64,000 nt of DNA from Paracentrotus lividus (lineage: Eukaryota; Echinodermata; Echinoidea; Camarodonta; Echinidae). Shown here one piece after another: positions 22,016 to 35,439 of this stretch; position 1 is the stretch's first letter; each line of letters begins with the position of its first letter. The stretch lies in assembly GCA_940671915.1 (NCBI GenBank), contig CALNVZ010003434.1:24646878-24710877 (forward strand). The letters run 5' to 3'. A program made the translations under genes and the position numbers. Below the pieces are notes generated by a model. It made no database searches. It saw only the letters and a list, made by a program, of their open reading frames with translations, and was not told where the DNA came from.

Positions 22016-23785
22016 AAAGGCCGACGTTTCGACTATTTAATTACAGTGTGAATAAATTAAATATATCCTGTTAGTCTGGGAGTTTGCGCAAATTGCTGCC
22101 AACCTTTGACCGACGCGTGATGCTTAGTTAAAGATCGCATGATCATATTTTAGGGCACTACATTGGTTCGTTGGTTTTGGTAGTAAGCGTCCCTAATTTG
22201 CATATTGCCTTGCCTTGCCTAAGGAAAGCCGGCACTGCGCCACCATCTTCGCTACACGACAGACGTGTTTGTTTGAGCAGGCAGTCGCTCTTAATGGCAG
22301 CGAATTATAGCACCTTGTATGTGAGTGAGAGTTTTTAGTAGACGTGAAATGGAACCAGTTTGCTGTGTTCAGGCCCATTTTTCTCGTAATTTGACGGAGG
22401 AGTAATTATCAGTCTCCACGCCTTCTATCTCTCCGAGGATGCTCTAGCTGCCCTGCATTTGCAAATTTCGAGATAACGTAAGTTTATTTTTTCCCTAAGT
22501 TGATTTTGCATTTGACACGTCAATATTTCTATATAAGAAATAATGTAAATTGCATACTTTGTAGTATTCATTCAAGTAACAAGAAGTCACAAATAAGAAC
22601 ATAACTATATTGTTGATATTACGTAAAATATTATAGTAGTATTTAAAGAAAGCAACGAATGAATTCTGGATGTATATTGTGATGTAACAAGTTAAATTTA
22701 CTTATCTTTTAAACTTTTGATACCAGAAAAATTTGAAGTTTCTCGGAAAGTATTTGTTGGATAATTTACAAGTAATACTTTTGCTTGGTTGTATTAAAGT
22801 ATACTGATAGAGAGTATATGTATTATATCATATAATTACTCTTTGGCAATTGATGCTTTTTATATAAGTATCTTTTGGATGTGCGCATTTGTCGCCAAAT
22901 AATGTTGAATATGTTTATCAAATTAAAGTGAATAATCTTCCTACTTATTGATTTGCAATGTAGGGTTATTCTGAATATTATATTATATAATTAGGATGAT
23001 AATTATTTTTGAACAGCCCTTTCCTGGAGTCCTTTCCTGGAGTCTTTTCCGGGAGCCCTTCCTATGTATCCAGAGCAAGAAGCTCGAGTGAGAACAGACG
23101 ATGATCGTGAACCGACAGTCGACGACTACGTAACGGCGATTATGTGCTAAAACGCGACGCAGACGCCTATTCTATCCGACGGTGGGCGTGCGGCTCTAAG
23201 TCAACATCAGGAAGCAGCTCGCATTTTGGTAACTTGTTCTCTCTATTTTCGTGGTGCATTTCTCGACCAATTGGGTGCCTAGGAGACGCGCGCCGGCTGA
23301 CCCGCCACTCGGATACCGATCTCTGGTTTCTCTGAGGGGCGTGTATAACTATATTAAAGAGGAAAAGTTAATACCTCCATATAAAAACCCTTTGATTCAA
23401 TCAGTGATCATGTTCCATTTAGTGCTTTTTTAGTTTATATTTGTAATGAATTCATTATGAAAGCTATACCACCTCCCTGACCCCAATTTAGTATGGGCGA
23501 ACGAATAAATTAACCGAGAAAACGAAGCATTGTGTGTGGCCTTTGAGTTTCTTGCCAAATGTAGTGTAAACTCAAAATAATGTTCCGGGGGGTGTAGGAG
23601 AGAAACAAAACCGGGTAGAAGTTATTCTTAAAATACCTAACATGTTATTATATAATTGGTACTTTGAAGTGTCCATTTCAATTAATATAATGAAAAAAAT
23701 AAAACAATTTACCGTTATACTCCTGGTGAAAGACAAGATTTAATTTTGTTTTCCATCGTCCGCGTTTTGGCTAATCTTATTAGTC
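22016..23785. other. No confident feature; possible 5' exon and short frame
   Basis: A GC-richer block at 22200-22480 ends in a good donor (AACGTAAGTTT). A 28-codon frame starts at 23063 (M-Y-P-E-Q-E-A-R-V). These could be 5' exons of an unknown + strand gene, but there is no homology or downstream exon to support it. Confidence 0.25.
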
Positions 23786-24500
23786 CTAAAGTTTCTTGGC
23801 GACTACCCGTCCTTCAGAGCCGAAGAGATGATAAGAAGACGAGAGAAGGAGGAGAAGTGCCGAAAGTCCGTCGGTTCGGCTAAATTAAAATTATAAACAC
23901 TCGAGAGAGCGCTCATCGATGAGAAGGGGAATGTTTTTGGTTGGATTGATTTTCGCTCTGTAGAATTAGTGGAGCAGAAAGTCCGCAGTGGGAGATGAAG
24001 AGAATATGAGAAAAACATATTAAGATAAAAACAAAAATAAAATTTTGTCTTGGCCCCCGGAACACGAGATAATGCAGTTAGGCACTGAATGTGGTCAAGA
24101 GTTTTCTTTCACACTCTCGGAAATCCAGGCAGCCCCCTCTCTCCTTTTATTAAGGAGCGTTTTATGGTTTTTTTGTTACCTTCCTTTATTATTTACTTTC
24201 TTCGCGGGCTGGGTACAAAACCGCTTTTTGGCCGCGGAGGCCCAAAATCAGAACGCCAATTATCTCCTGGTTGCACTTGAAACCGAAGAGGGATGTCGAA
24301 AATGTAAAAATCATCGTCAGACCAAGTAGAGAGTGTCGTCATTCAGCCGTTGGGTGAATTATGCGGAAAAAAATGTCACTAAACACGGGCAAAAGGGCCA
24401 CAGAGATTTGATTTTATTTTTGTTGTATAGGTGAAAATAGTCACACTTAACCATTAGAAGCAAAGGAGTTGGATGCTATTCATATTTCATAATCTAAACT
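23786..24500. repeat. Very noisy fourth copy of the ~1.25-kb unit (partial)
   Basis: Scattered matches to the 3' part of units 1-3: 'gagataatgca', 'cgccaatt.tctcctggttgcact', 'aaccgaag.gggatgt.gaaaatgtaaaaa', with many small insertions between. Assigned by colinear fragments. Confidence 0.4.
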
Positions 24501-25480
24501 TTATGTTTTTATTCAATTAGATTTCTTTTTAGATAGACTGATCTGTTGTTCATGCTGGTGCTGAAGCTAAAAGAGTTATGGTGTGAATCGCCATTTGATG
24601 TGGGGCGGTTTGCGAGTGCAAAGCTTGTAGACCCAAATCTGTATTTGCGATGAGCCGCGACATATAGATCTTTTTTTCTGAGGAGTGCGAGCCAGTAAGG
24701 AGCCCGAGTGGGGAAGAACACAGGGGTCATGGATTTAAGTCTGACCAAAATGCTCACGTGAGAAGTCCTGTGGTGGCGGGGTTTCTTTAGCTCCCCGCTT
24801 GATTTGGGGTTCGCCACCTAATGTACTAATTCTTAACGCAACCGTCGAGCTGAAGAGCTTCACTCCAACACCGTGCCCGCTTCCAGGAGTTTAGTCGGTA
24901 GTAAGCTCAACAGCGCAACACTGTTTCTAAATCTACGTCTCAATTACGCCAAAAGGCGCGGGCGTCGAGGATTTTTTGTTGCTGGTTACCGCCAAGGTGC
25001 CCCCACCTGCTCTTACTCATCCTAATTAACTCTCCTTACATTTAAAAACCAGGCAGGGCCGCATAGGACGTTCCGATGTTCCAGACAAAGCATCTATAAA
25101 GCATAAAAAATGATAGAGTAAAAAAGCTCTCTATTGCTGTTCTTTAAATCTTTTGGATTTAGTTTTCTTGTGAAAACGATAAGGGGCGGTTATTTTAAAC
25201 GGGGCTGCATTGTACACACCCTAAGATAAGTCAGCTTAGGCCCCGCGTGTGTGTACGCGGGCAACCATTTTTCGTGGTCTGTGGGACGCGGGAGACTAAT
25301 AACCTCTTAATGCGAGTGGAGGTAAACTAGGGGGTTTATTTGTCTTCTGTTGTTGTATATTCCTTTTGTCTGGTTTATACTATCTGTCCTTTTTTGCCCT
25401 CGGTATGTTTCTTTACCGCCCGGGCCCGTGGCCTGGTGGTAGTTTTAATCATGGTGGGGTGTTATTCTTCTGTTTTAACA
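24501..25480. other. No confident feature
   Basis: Open frames of up to 102 codons have no recognisable motifs. The sequence may be a continuation of the noisy tandem-unit region. Confidence 0.35.
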
Positions 25481-28400
25481 GGAGACTAATACTTTACCCA
25501 CACCAATCCATCTGTGGTATAAACATTCAGGCACAAGTGTGTTGGTAAGCCCGGAGCGCAGAAAACGAAAACCTCTACCTGTGGTAAATATGGGAGAACA
25601 ATATTTAACACATGAACATTACGCACACCGAATCCCCTGTGTAAAATTTTGGGACAAATTTTTTATAAACGAAGAACGAACAAACGAAAATCCTAAAGTG
25701 TACCATCTCTTTATTTGTGTGACATTTAGAACCTTACATGTGATAGTTGATCTCTACACGAAATCCTGTGGTAAAATTTGGGTTGACATTTTTTTTACGG
25801 CAGCATCGAATTATCTTCTAAACGAAATTCCTTGTGGTATATTGGGACTATTTTTTAGGACCATCAATGTTTTCACCGAACCCCACCTCCCCCTGTGGTT
25901 ACCATTTCTGTGTGAGCACAATAATACCATATCGCCCCAAACAATGTGTATTACACAGACGAATCCTTGTGGTAAAGGATTAGGGGACATTCTTACCCAC
26001 ACGAATCGCAGCGTGGTAATAATTGAGTGAAATTACCACTGCCGGAAATTTTGGGGGGCTGGGGAATTACTCTCTCTTTTTTTATATAGCGCGCTGATAT
26101 CCGTGTGGTAAAAAAAATTGGGACATTTACAACGAAAATTATTTTTCCCACGAATGCCTAGAACCCCACAAAAGTATAGCGTAAAGGAAATTTGTTAAAC
26201 AAAACGAAATGCGCTGTGGTAAATGGGGATCAATTATACTCGGTTTGCCTTTTTTGGAAAAACACCGAATTAAACCCACACACGAATCCCTGGTGGTGTT
26301 ATTATTATTTAACAGTTGCGGCCGACTTTATCTGCACAGGATACTTGAAATTACCAAAAGACCGGATTATAAAAATATATATTTCGAAATGGCTTTGTTT
26401 GGAAAGACTTGGGTTTGGGATGAACTATTAACACAGAAAAACCAAAATAATTTAACATTCGAATTACACACGAATCCCTGATGGTGAAAATTGGGACATT
26501 TTAAGGCCACACGAATTACTCACACCGAATTCCTTGGTGGTAAAATTGGGACGATGCCTACCAATCGATATTCACAATTCTTTGCGACGTATTGTAATTC
26601 CTGAGGTGCGTACAAATTTGGTACATTTACCACACGTATATTTTTATCTCACATTTTTGCACGGGAATTAGACTAGTGATATAAATTAAGGGAACATTAC
26701 CACATAGGATTACCCATACTAAAATTGACCGATCTGTGGTATTTGGACATTTTCCATGAATTAACTACACGATATCCTGTTGGTAAAGGGAAAATTGGAC
26801 ATTCACGCTCTTAGATGAATTGATTTGCAAACCAACAGCGAAACAAACTGTGAGGTAAAAAATAAAGGGGACTATTACCCGACATGCAACATTTCGTGTG
26901 GTAAAAAATATTAATTACCACTACTTACGATCATTACCCAACAAAGTAACGCCAAGGCAGTTACACACCACGACCCCTAAAAAAGACTATTGTCTCTGTT
27001 ACCAGACACTGTGGGAAAAAAAACGAGCGCCATTACCAACAGTAATTACGCACACGCCGTTAGCCACCACAGTTGTGATTACCTGACACGCCGTTATACA
27101 GGATACCTATTGCACGCGCGTTACGCTTTTTTTACAGGGATTTATCTGTTTTTAATTTTTCTCCGTTCTTCTGTTCTGCGTGGAAAAAGAAAAAAGGAAT
27201 AGCCGTAGATAGTCTATGCCGGTTACCCAACACCACAGGAATCGCAACACACTAGTATGAATACGCACACGCAAATATATATAACGCAATGTTTTGCAAA
27301 ATATTGTTGGGTCCACAGTTAGTTACTTTTATATTTTTAAGAAAATAATAACTAGCAAATTTTCATATTATCGCTCTACGATGTTACTCTGTGGTTTAGG
27401 AAATTATAATTTTTCCTCGAAAAGAAAATGAGTCATTCCACCATTATGCATTTTCGAGCAATTTTACTTTGTCCTCTATTTAAGGTACACACCTTACAAA
27501 AAATACGTGTGATTCTCTCGGTCGGCACTACCTTGTCTAGGAATCAATAATATGCAAAATTGGGCAGGCTAACTCTTCCCATATAAGCCAACAATGAAAA
27601 TACCAAGTGAAAATAAACGCACAGCGATTCTAACACTTCCAGGGCCTCATTTGATTATAATTGCATGCGCTTGGTGTGTAAATCCACTTTGACTGAATGG
27701 GGCCCGATGATATGGTGTAATCCTGACTTTGGTTGTTTGTCTACATATGCAGTTGTCTAGTATTGACATTGCCTGCTCGGTATCTTGGCTAGGAAATTAT
27801 AAAACGTCGACCATTTGTTGCTAATGTCGCACTTCCAGAGTACACATATGGAAAGCCAGTAGGCTACAAAATCGTGTTGATCACTAAATAGCTCAAGAAA
27901 TATTGTGTTAATAATGAAGCGTACTGTCGACACTCATGCATCATTATCCAACCGATAACACTACATTCTATGCCCACACACACATCACCACAGCAACCTA
28001 CATCAACGAGTCCAGCACTGATATCAATTATATATAGTCTAGTGTATTGTGTTGATCCTGTGGTAACGCTTAGTAGTCGTGGTATTTGTGGTCATGTATA
28101 AGGGCCACACAAGCGACTCCTGGTATATACCACATATTTCCGTGCCTGGGTATCGACGCACCCTTTTCACCACACATAGATACTTTGATTTTTGCAGGTC
28201 CCCCCCCCACCCCCCAATTATTTTTCTGTTAATACACACACTTAGACATCACCCACACGCACACATGCATCCCAAATAACACACAGACAGTCCACGCAGC
28301 AGGTTTCACGACACGATTAAACACGAATTTCTTTAGCTAGTTGTAAATTTCCTGTTATTATAATCATTCATCAATGGTCTGTACACATCAGTGATCCATG

Positions 28401-31400
28401 GAAAAGGAACATAGTAGATCGTATGCAGTGAATGTGTGGTACTGGTTAAACATTTGGAATAGTAGAACATATCTGGGTAACAAGATGTGGCAAACGCATT
28501 CGTGCTCCGTCTGGTTTGTCTGTTGATTAATCACAGCGCCCCGCTGTGATGACCTATATTTGGAATGTTAGCCTACCATATTGTGCTTGTGTCACGCTCG
28601 ATAAACTATCTACTATCCTGTGGTAATCAAGTGACTCGCTGGGTCAATTCCCTGTGGTATTATACCCCTGTCAGCTTGGTATAAGTTCACATATTTCCGT
28701 GTGGATATGAATCTGACCATCCTTTCACACACACAACACCAGCATGCAGCACACACACAACCCGCACCATCTAAGACCACACATATTTCGATTATTTTAA
28801 CACATATTGCGGTATATTCGTTGCTTTGTTATAAACATTATAATGGTTGTTAACAGATAATAAGAATGGTGAGGTTAGCAGTGGTGGGTGATGTGTGGTT
28901 ATTCATGTGTGATAACTGTAACGGTTGTGCATTCTGTGCTTGGACTACTGGTTCATTGTAAATTGTTGGGTATAACAACATGATTATATTAGCGAATGTT
29001 ATCCTTTTCTTTTATTAAAACGATACTTATACTTCGTGGTATGAGAATATAATTTCACTAGTGTATTTTCCTGGCATGGGCTTATTATTAGGTACGCAAC
29101 AGGAATAACCGACGATGACAGTCGCTCAACATAATTGAATTACCAGACATATTACACAAGCTACATCTAGCATTTCCTGTGGTAATGAATCTTTCTGTGG
29201 CATTGGATTAATGTTTGGTAGATATAAGGTAAGTACTCCAAGCCATCAGTCTGTGTCAAATATATGGTAAGACAGTTGGAAATATATATATCTTTTTGAT
29301 GTTGATATGCTACGTATCCTGTGGTATGAGATGATTGCCTGATCGTTACTTTATTGAAGAAATTCCATAAATAGGACTAGGCTACCACAGAGAATACCAT
29401 AGTTACACACCATCATCTTTTCATATACTCTAATCAACGCGCGCTTCTGATGAAGTTAAGGGCTGCACACTCATCGTTCTCCTGGTAGGTGAATTTAGTA
29501 CGGTGATCATGGTGTGTACTGGATTGAATAATGGTTAGGTACTGTTTTTGATTGTGGTAGCCTCGCTTCTAACTGTACCTTCACAGGATATAAGCCAGTG
29601 AATGTGACAACATTAGTGCATTTATTAACACACAATAACTGGTCATGTTATGGCGCTGAAGGGACACAATCTCATTTCACGGCCGGATATGAAGATTCCG
29701 TTCAGCACTAGAGTGGTTTATTTGTGTTGTAAGTCAATTTGTGTAACCTGTTGTTGTGTGTTTTTTTTCATTTTTTCACACGGATCCCACGCACAGCACC
29801 CATCCCCCGCCACTTTAATTCCAACGTCCGTACATCACCCTCATGTAATTTATCAACATTCCACCCTGTGGATCACTGTAGATCTTATCTCTTGGTTTTG
29901 TTATTTTGATGTGGTATATATATTTGGCCTCCACTCTCACACCTATTACGACGCCCCATTCTCTCCCCCCATTTGCACACTGACTTCTACTGACAATGTT
30001 CCACCTTCCCGTCTTTCTCCGCGTTTTTTTACATTTTTTACTGGATTAAAAATACGTTTTCCATCGCTACCTCTTCTCCACGCCACATTTCCTCCGTGCA
30101 ATATTGAACTATTCTGTGTGTAATTCTGTGTTGTAATTACGGGAGGGTTTAGGTTCATCAGGAATCCACAAAGGTTTTAACGTTATTTGGTCAATTACCT
30201 CACCACAATTTTTTTTTTCGACTGCTAATATTACCATACTCATTTCATCGTAGGTAATCTCTAGAAATTTCATGTGGTACTTTGTCGTCGGACTAACTTG
30301 GGGTCCACAGGATTACCACAGCACACCATTAGTTTCTCATTATTAACATCTGGTTATTTTACCAACACATTTCCCTGTGGTATGGAGATTTCCCATGGTA
30401 TATGTTGTGGTATTATTGTAGGTATTCACAGGAATCCACATGACAATTCCCATTTTAATTACACACACACAACTCTTTATAAACAACACATCTACTGTGG
30501 TATCGAGATCTTCCGTGTCTGGCCTTTCCCTTCGTGTGGTTTAATATGGTACTATACCAGCCGGCACATCCCCCTACACGAGCTACTTCATCTCTGCCAC
30601 CCATTTTTTATTCTCCACTCGTACTCCGATGAAATGTTATTGTTCTCTTATTTTTTTTCTCACATTTTCCTCGTGATCATGACGCATTTCCCTTCCGTTT
30701 TGTACTTTCTCGCTCGCTCTGTACTTCTAAGTAATTTTAGGTCTCCATTCTTTCAGCGAACTTACCACACGAGTATCCCTCTCACTCTTTCATTTAATCT
30801 ACTCCACCGTCTATATTAGCCACAACTCTATTTCCGTACGTATTAGCTCCCTTTCCATGTGGTACTTTAGTGTTTGTGTATCTTCCCTGTTTGTGGTCAC
30901 TCTTCGGGTGCCAGCAGCCGTATTACCACACGACTACACTCTCCCTCCATTAATCTTTCCGTCACACCCTACACTCCTGTGTTATTATTACTCCTTTCCT
31001 ACAGCATTTCCTGTGGTATGAAGTATCTCTCCCATGGCTATAAATTTGTTGTGGTCATCGTTTTAGGTTACGCCCACCACACATGTCACGGCAACGACAC
31101 TCTCGCTCTGACCCAACCTTTTCATTTTTAATTCTATCCATACATAGCCCTTTTCTGCTTATACCTACAACCATCTAGCGGGAGACCGGCGTATTGGGTA
31201 CGGTCTGACAAAATACTTTCTCAGGCCTTATTTTGGCGCCAAGTTATTATTCTCTAACAGTTGCAAAGCAGACTTTTTCTACAGGGCACTCCATATTGGT
31301 GTTCTCTTGCTTAGTTAGCCCTTTAATGTTGGCTATATAACCTTGAAGGCCGTTTATTAAAATCTTGAATAACATGTTATAAATTCTATTCTTCTAATTA

Positions 31401-33540
31401 ACTCACCAGACTTTTATCTCGTTGAGACTTTTTTTTTGTAACAACCTAAGACCTCCCTATATGCGCGGTAAGGTTGTTAAGTCATTAATCTATTTTTAGT
31501 CCACCCTCACTTACCAGTTTCATCGAGGGTTCAATTGTTTACCATTCCCTATCACTTCATTATGAATAGATAAACATACGGGCGCCTAAGTTGACAATTT
31601 TGCTGCTAATATTCTCCTTCTACCCATACTATTCATTAATATTCTATCAGACTTTCCATTTTTGCTCCACCATGCCCGTTAACAGCTCTCAGATTTTCAA
31701 GTTTATTAAGTCTCTCACGATATCAGCACATAATAGTCAATCAATCTAGAAGAAATTTATAAAATATTAAATAACCTGAATCATATTGAGCTCACCAATT
31801 ATGTTCACATTTTTCACACCTGTGTTAATTGTTATGTGGGGTGTATAGTTGTTAACTTGCCACATGGGTCATGGTTTGCCCTCCCTTTGCTAACATATCC
31901 ACTACCTGTCCATGGTTGTGTATTTTACCACCCCACTCCAGTATCAACTGTGGCACCGTCTTATTTTTAGGTCAGAATTATCAGGTCCGACCATGGCTAG
32001 GGGGCTACTTATTAGTTTGACATCATACCATCGTTATTCTTTTGTATTTACAATACGCTTCAGACTATTCATCTCCATCCGTGCTTATCGCTGACTCAGT
32101 TTTGCCTTCAACTTGCTATGCTATTTTTTAATTTCAATCTTTTCTGTCAAACTATTTACTTTGAACTCGCTATAAAATGGGTTCTTCTGCTACTTGATTT
32201 ACTTGTGTAATTAAACAACTGGGAGAAACGTCACGAACCGGGACCCAGTTCATAATTCACCAGTCTACTCGACTGTTTACGGCTGTATATTAATCGAATC
32301 TCGCGCCTAGCTCTAGTCACATTCCCTTCTCCTTTGTTCGCAGTCTTAGCGGACACTTAAGATGATGATTTACTGATAACAACTTGTATGCTCTAAGTTT
32401 TGCTAAGGACCTTCCCAGTACCGACCCCCCCGCGTCCTCCTCCCTAAATGACCTGTGGTACCCTCGAGCATGTATCTTATTCCTGTGGTATTTTGTTGTG
32501 GTAATAATAATGGTAGCTCTTGTGATCAGATGAATTACTGCCCACAGACATTCGCCATTTTCGATTTCCACACTTGCTACTTTAGCCTATGTATATATGT
32601 TTTACGTTTTCTTTTGCAGCATTTTCTGTGATATGAGCAATATTCCTCTGTTGTATCTCCTTGTTGTTGTAATCTGTCGCAGGTAATTTAGTCTTTGTCC
32701 ATCAGGAATACCCCACAGGTATCCCTTTACTCTATTACGCTTACAACGATCTTCTTTTATATTTTATGGTTGACCTGTTCTCAATTTAAAACTATCGGAG
32801 CACTCTATTTTCCTGGTAGTTGTTTTTTAGATATAATTCATGTTGGGTACTGAAATTGTGTGGTACGTCTGGGTTACATTAGGTATGTATATCACATGGT
32901 TATAGTAGCTGCATATGCATGCTATGACCGGCTATGTGGCCCGTTGAAATATGCGATATAAAGAGGTGGGTCATTAGAGCGTGAGAAAGAGCATAAGGTC
33001 TACTGTTATATTTTTGACCTCACAATCATTTTTCTGTGGTATGAGATCTTGCCTGATGGTATTTTGTGTGTAGATGTTGGTGTACGCATAGAAGTGTATA
33101 TTATCTAACGATACCGCAATGTTTCATGTACCGGGACACTGCGGATACTCTCATGTTACTTTTACATCCAGGTTCTGCATGTGAGTATGGATGTATCTCC
33201 TGTTAGGTATTTTGTTGGTAATTTGAGGTCGACGGGACGAAGGATGATTACGCGATACAAGACGAATCGCTATAAAGTATATTCCATGAGCACAATTCCT
33301 GTGGTATGAGATCTTCCTGTGGTATTTGCTGTGTGGTATATTTTGGCACAGGAAATACGCAGCAGGCAGACCAAGTCAGTTTTCCGTAACACACAGGGCG
33401 AGAGCGTGGGGGAACAACTGAACTGCTCTCTATGGTATATTACCTGACATTGACTTCCTTGTGGTATGAGGTATTCCTGTGGTAATTTGTGTGGTAAAAC
33501 CAGTTACCACAGGAATTACCACAGGACATTTTTGTAAGGG
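25481..33540. repeat. ~8-kb degraded TGTGGTA/TACCACA satellite
   Basis: 'cctgtggta', 'tgtggtaaaattggg' and 'taccacagg' fragments recur throughout, clearest at 25480-26800, 28050-28700, 30260-30560, 32450-32510 and 33290-33530. Odd, non-repeating sequence separates them. The last ~70 bases are nearly perfect and end 'ggacatttttgtaaggg', as at 20508. This is either a rapidly decaying hairpin satellite or a long-read tract whose consensus failed. Open frames inside (for example 29650-30123 and 30274-30819) have no family features and should not be treated as genes. Confidence 0.55.
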
Positions 33541-34554
33541 AAAGTCCCACTAAAATCCCTCTTGGTCCAATTCCCGATCTAAGTACACCCACTTGAATCA
33601 CTGGTGGTCTTTTCCCATGTACATATGAAAAACTGTGTTCAAATCCTTATTACTGATTTTATATGATTTTTTAAACAAAAATGACGTCATCTTTGGGATG
33701 GTCGGTGGTGCATTTTTTTATCGACTAGATCGAAATTCAGGCGTGTGGTCCTGGTCGGCCCGTCCCAGCTGATTGCTTACGTTCTTTGTCGTTCATCGAT
33801 ACAAGATATTATCGTATTATTGTACCACTTTATTTCAATACATGCATACAATCATATTTAGGTTTAATCATCGTAATCTCACGCTTTTCATATCCTCGGC
33901 ATATGTACCCAGAAGTAACATAACTCGGCAAAGCATTTTTGGTTGTCTCTCTTTTCCTCTCTCTTTTCTCATTTTATTTTCAATAGGTTACATTTTATTA
34001 TACTTTCTAAATAAATTTCACATCATGAATGTATATAATTACCATATTTTATAATTTTTCAGTGTTCATTTCATTGAAATGCAAACCCAAAAAGAAAAGC
34101 AATAAACTATCTTCGGGTAATTAGTTATTCAGTGACATTTTCTGATTGATGATGACGACTTGATTGATGAAATGAGGAGATCAGATCATGTAATGGGTGA
34201 TTAATTGATGGTCAACAGGTAGATGAGAGATGATTGAAAGTTTTTGAAAATAGAGATGCTTTGTACTGGGGTTTATGGTTCACCATGTGGTTAGAGAGTG
34301 TTAATAGAGTAATAGAGTAGAAGAGGAAGAGGAGAGTTGAGAAAAGTCGAAATTGAGAGGCGAGATAAAGATCATAGGTTGACCAGATTTGATACTTCGG
34401 TTATGTTTTTTCTTTACATGTAGCTATCATTAGGCGGGCTCTGGCAGATTGACTGTCCGTCTGCAAACGGTTGGCTGGTAGTAGTTTGAATTTAGGTTGA
34501 ATATAGATGACATATACGTGTGGGGTGCTGTATGAATGTATTTGTCTTTCACAA
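33541..34554. other. No confident feature
   Basis: AT-rich with T/C-rich tracts. A 'gattgatga' simple-sequence stretch lies near 34140-34230. No gene seen. Confidence 0.4.
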
Positions 34555-34945
34555 TATAGCAACAACAACAAACAAAAATTGTGAAGTGACTTCAGGCCCA
34601 TTAGTGTGCCGTTGACGGCGCTAATCTTTCCCCCCTTATATTGATTGTCAAGCATTCTCTTTTAGCCTTTTTCTTTCTTTTCTTTCGGGACTCAATCAAG
34701 AAAATATTTATTTTACTTTTCTAACTTTCTAATCTCTATCTAGTTAACTGCCTGGACCGTATAAAATTTCAATATGATCACGTCGAAAAGAGATCATGGC
34801 ATTATATTATCATCAATAGTCTCGTCACCCATATCATCCATAGTCTCGTCACCCATATCATCCATAGTCTCATCACCCATTATCATCCATAGTCTTATCA
34901 CCCATATCATCTATAGTCTCATCACACATATCATCCAGTCTCATC
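34555..34945 (-). repeat. Left inverted arm: flank plus short 24-bp minisatellite
   Basis: The flank (34555-34795) and minisatellite (about 34796-34942, TCATCCATAGTCTCGTCACC type) reappear in inverse orientation at 45428-45880. Landmarks are 'gggactcaatcaagaaaat', 'ctagttaactgc.ggaccgt' and 'gatcatggcattat'. Confidence 0.75.
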
Positions 34946-35413
34946 ACCTACCTACCTACCTACCAGGTCGGCTAAACTGCCGAGACCTAGTACGAATCCT
35001 CCAGTTATCCCTGTCATTCATGCAGTTCTTCAACTCGTCAGTTCCAACTACTCCAGCATCCGATTTCATGATGTCTAGGTAGGTCTGGCGTTTTCTACCA
35101 CGCCCCCGACGTCCATGCGTGGGCTCCCAAAGGATGAGACTGCTAGCGGCCAACTCTGGATGTCGAAAGCAATGACCAGCAAGCTGCATTCGTCTTGTTG
35201 CTATCTTGTCACCTATTTTGGGTAGTTTTCCATATAGCGTCTTGTTTGGTATGTGTTGTCTCCAATTGAGGTTGAGCAGCGTCCTAAGCATTCTTGTGTA
35301 ACACCCATTCAGAGGCTTCTCCAGCACTGGGGTGACTGTCCATGCCTCACAGCCGTAGAGCAGTACTGTTTCTACAGTGGCAATGAAGAAGCCTAGTTTG
35401 ATACCAAGAGAGA
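34946..35413 (-). mobile_element. RTE-type non-LTR retrotransposon, 3' end of ORF (5'-truncated)
   Basis: The minus strand encodes the C-terminal tail typical of RTE-class reverse transcriptase polyproteins. Motifs are F-I-A-T-V-E-T-V-L-L-Y-G-C-E-A-W-T, then L-N-G-C-Y-T-R-M-L-R, L-Y-G-K-L-P-K-I, R-R-M-Q-L-A-G-H-C-F-R-H-P-E-L and a G-R-R-G-R-G-R-K-R motif. It ends S-R-P-G-R followed by stop, then a (GGTA)n tail leading into 24-bp repeats. The frame is intact for over 120 codons but lacks the catalytic part. Same subfamily as 41010-41102 and 44863-45422. Confidence 0.85.
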
Positions 35414-35439
35414 AGATGAATATTTGAGCAAGATTGTTG

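Noticed and set aside
24045-24817. Open frames of 94 and 102 codons
   Set aside because: The first overlaps a noisy copy of the tandem unit. The second has no motif, no splice context and no relation to neighbours.
29650-30819. 157- and 181-codon open frames in the satellite block
   Set aside because: They lie within the error-rich hairpin satellite, have low-complexity His/Ser/Phe/Leu composition and no family motifs.
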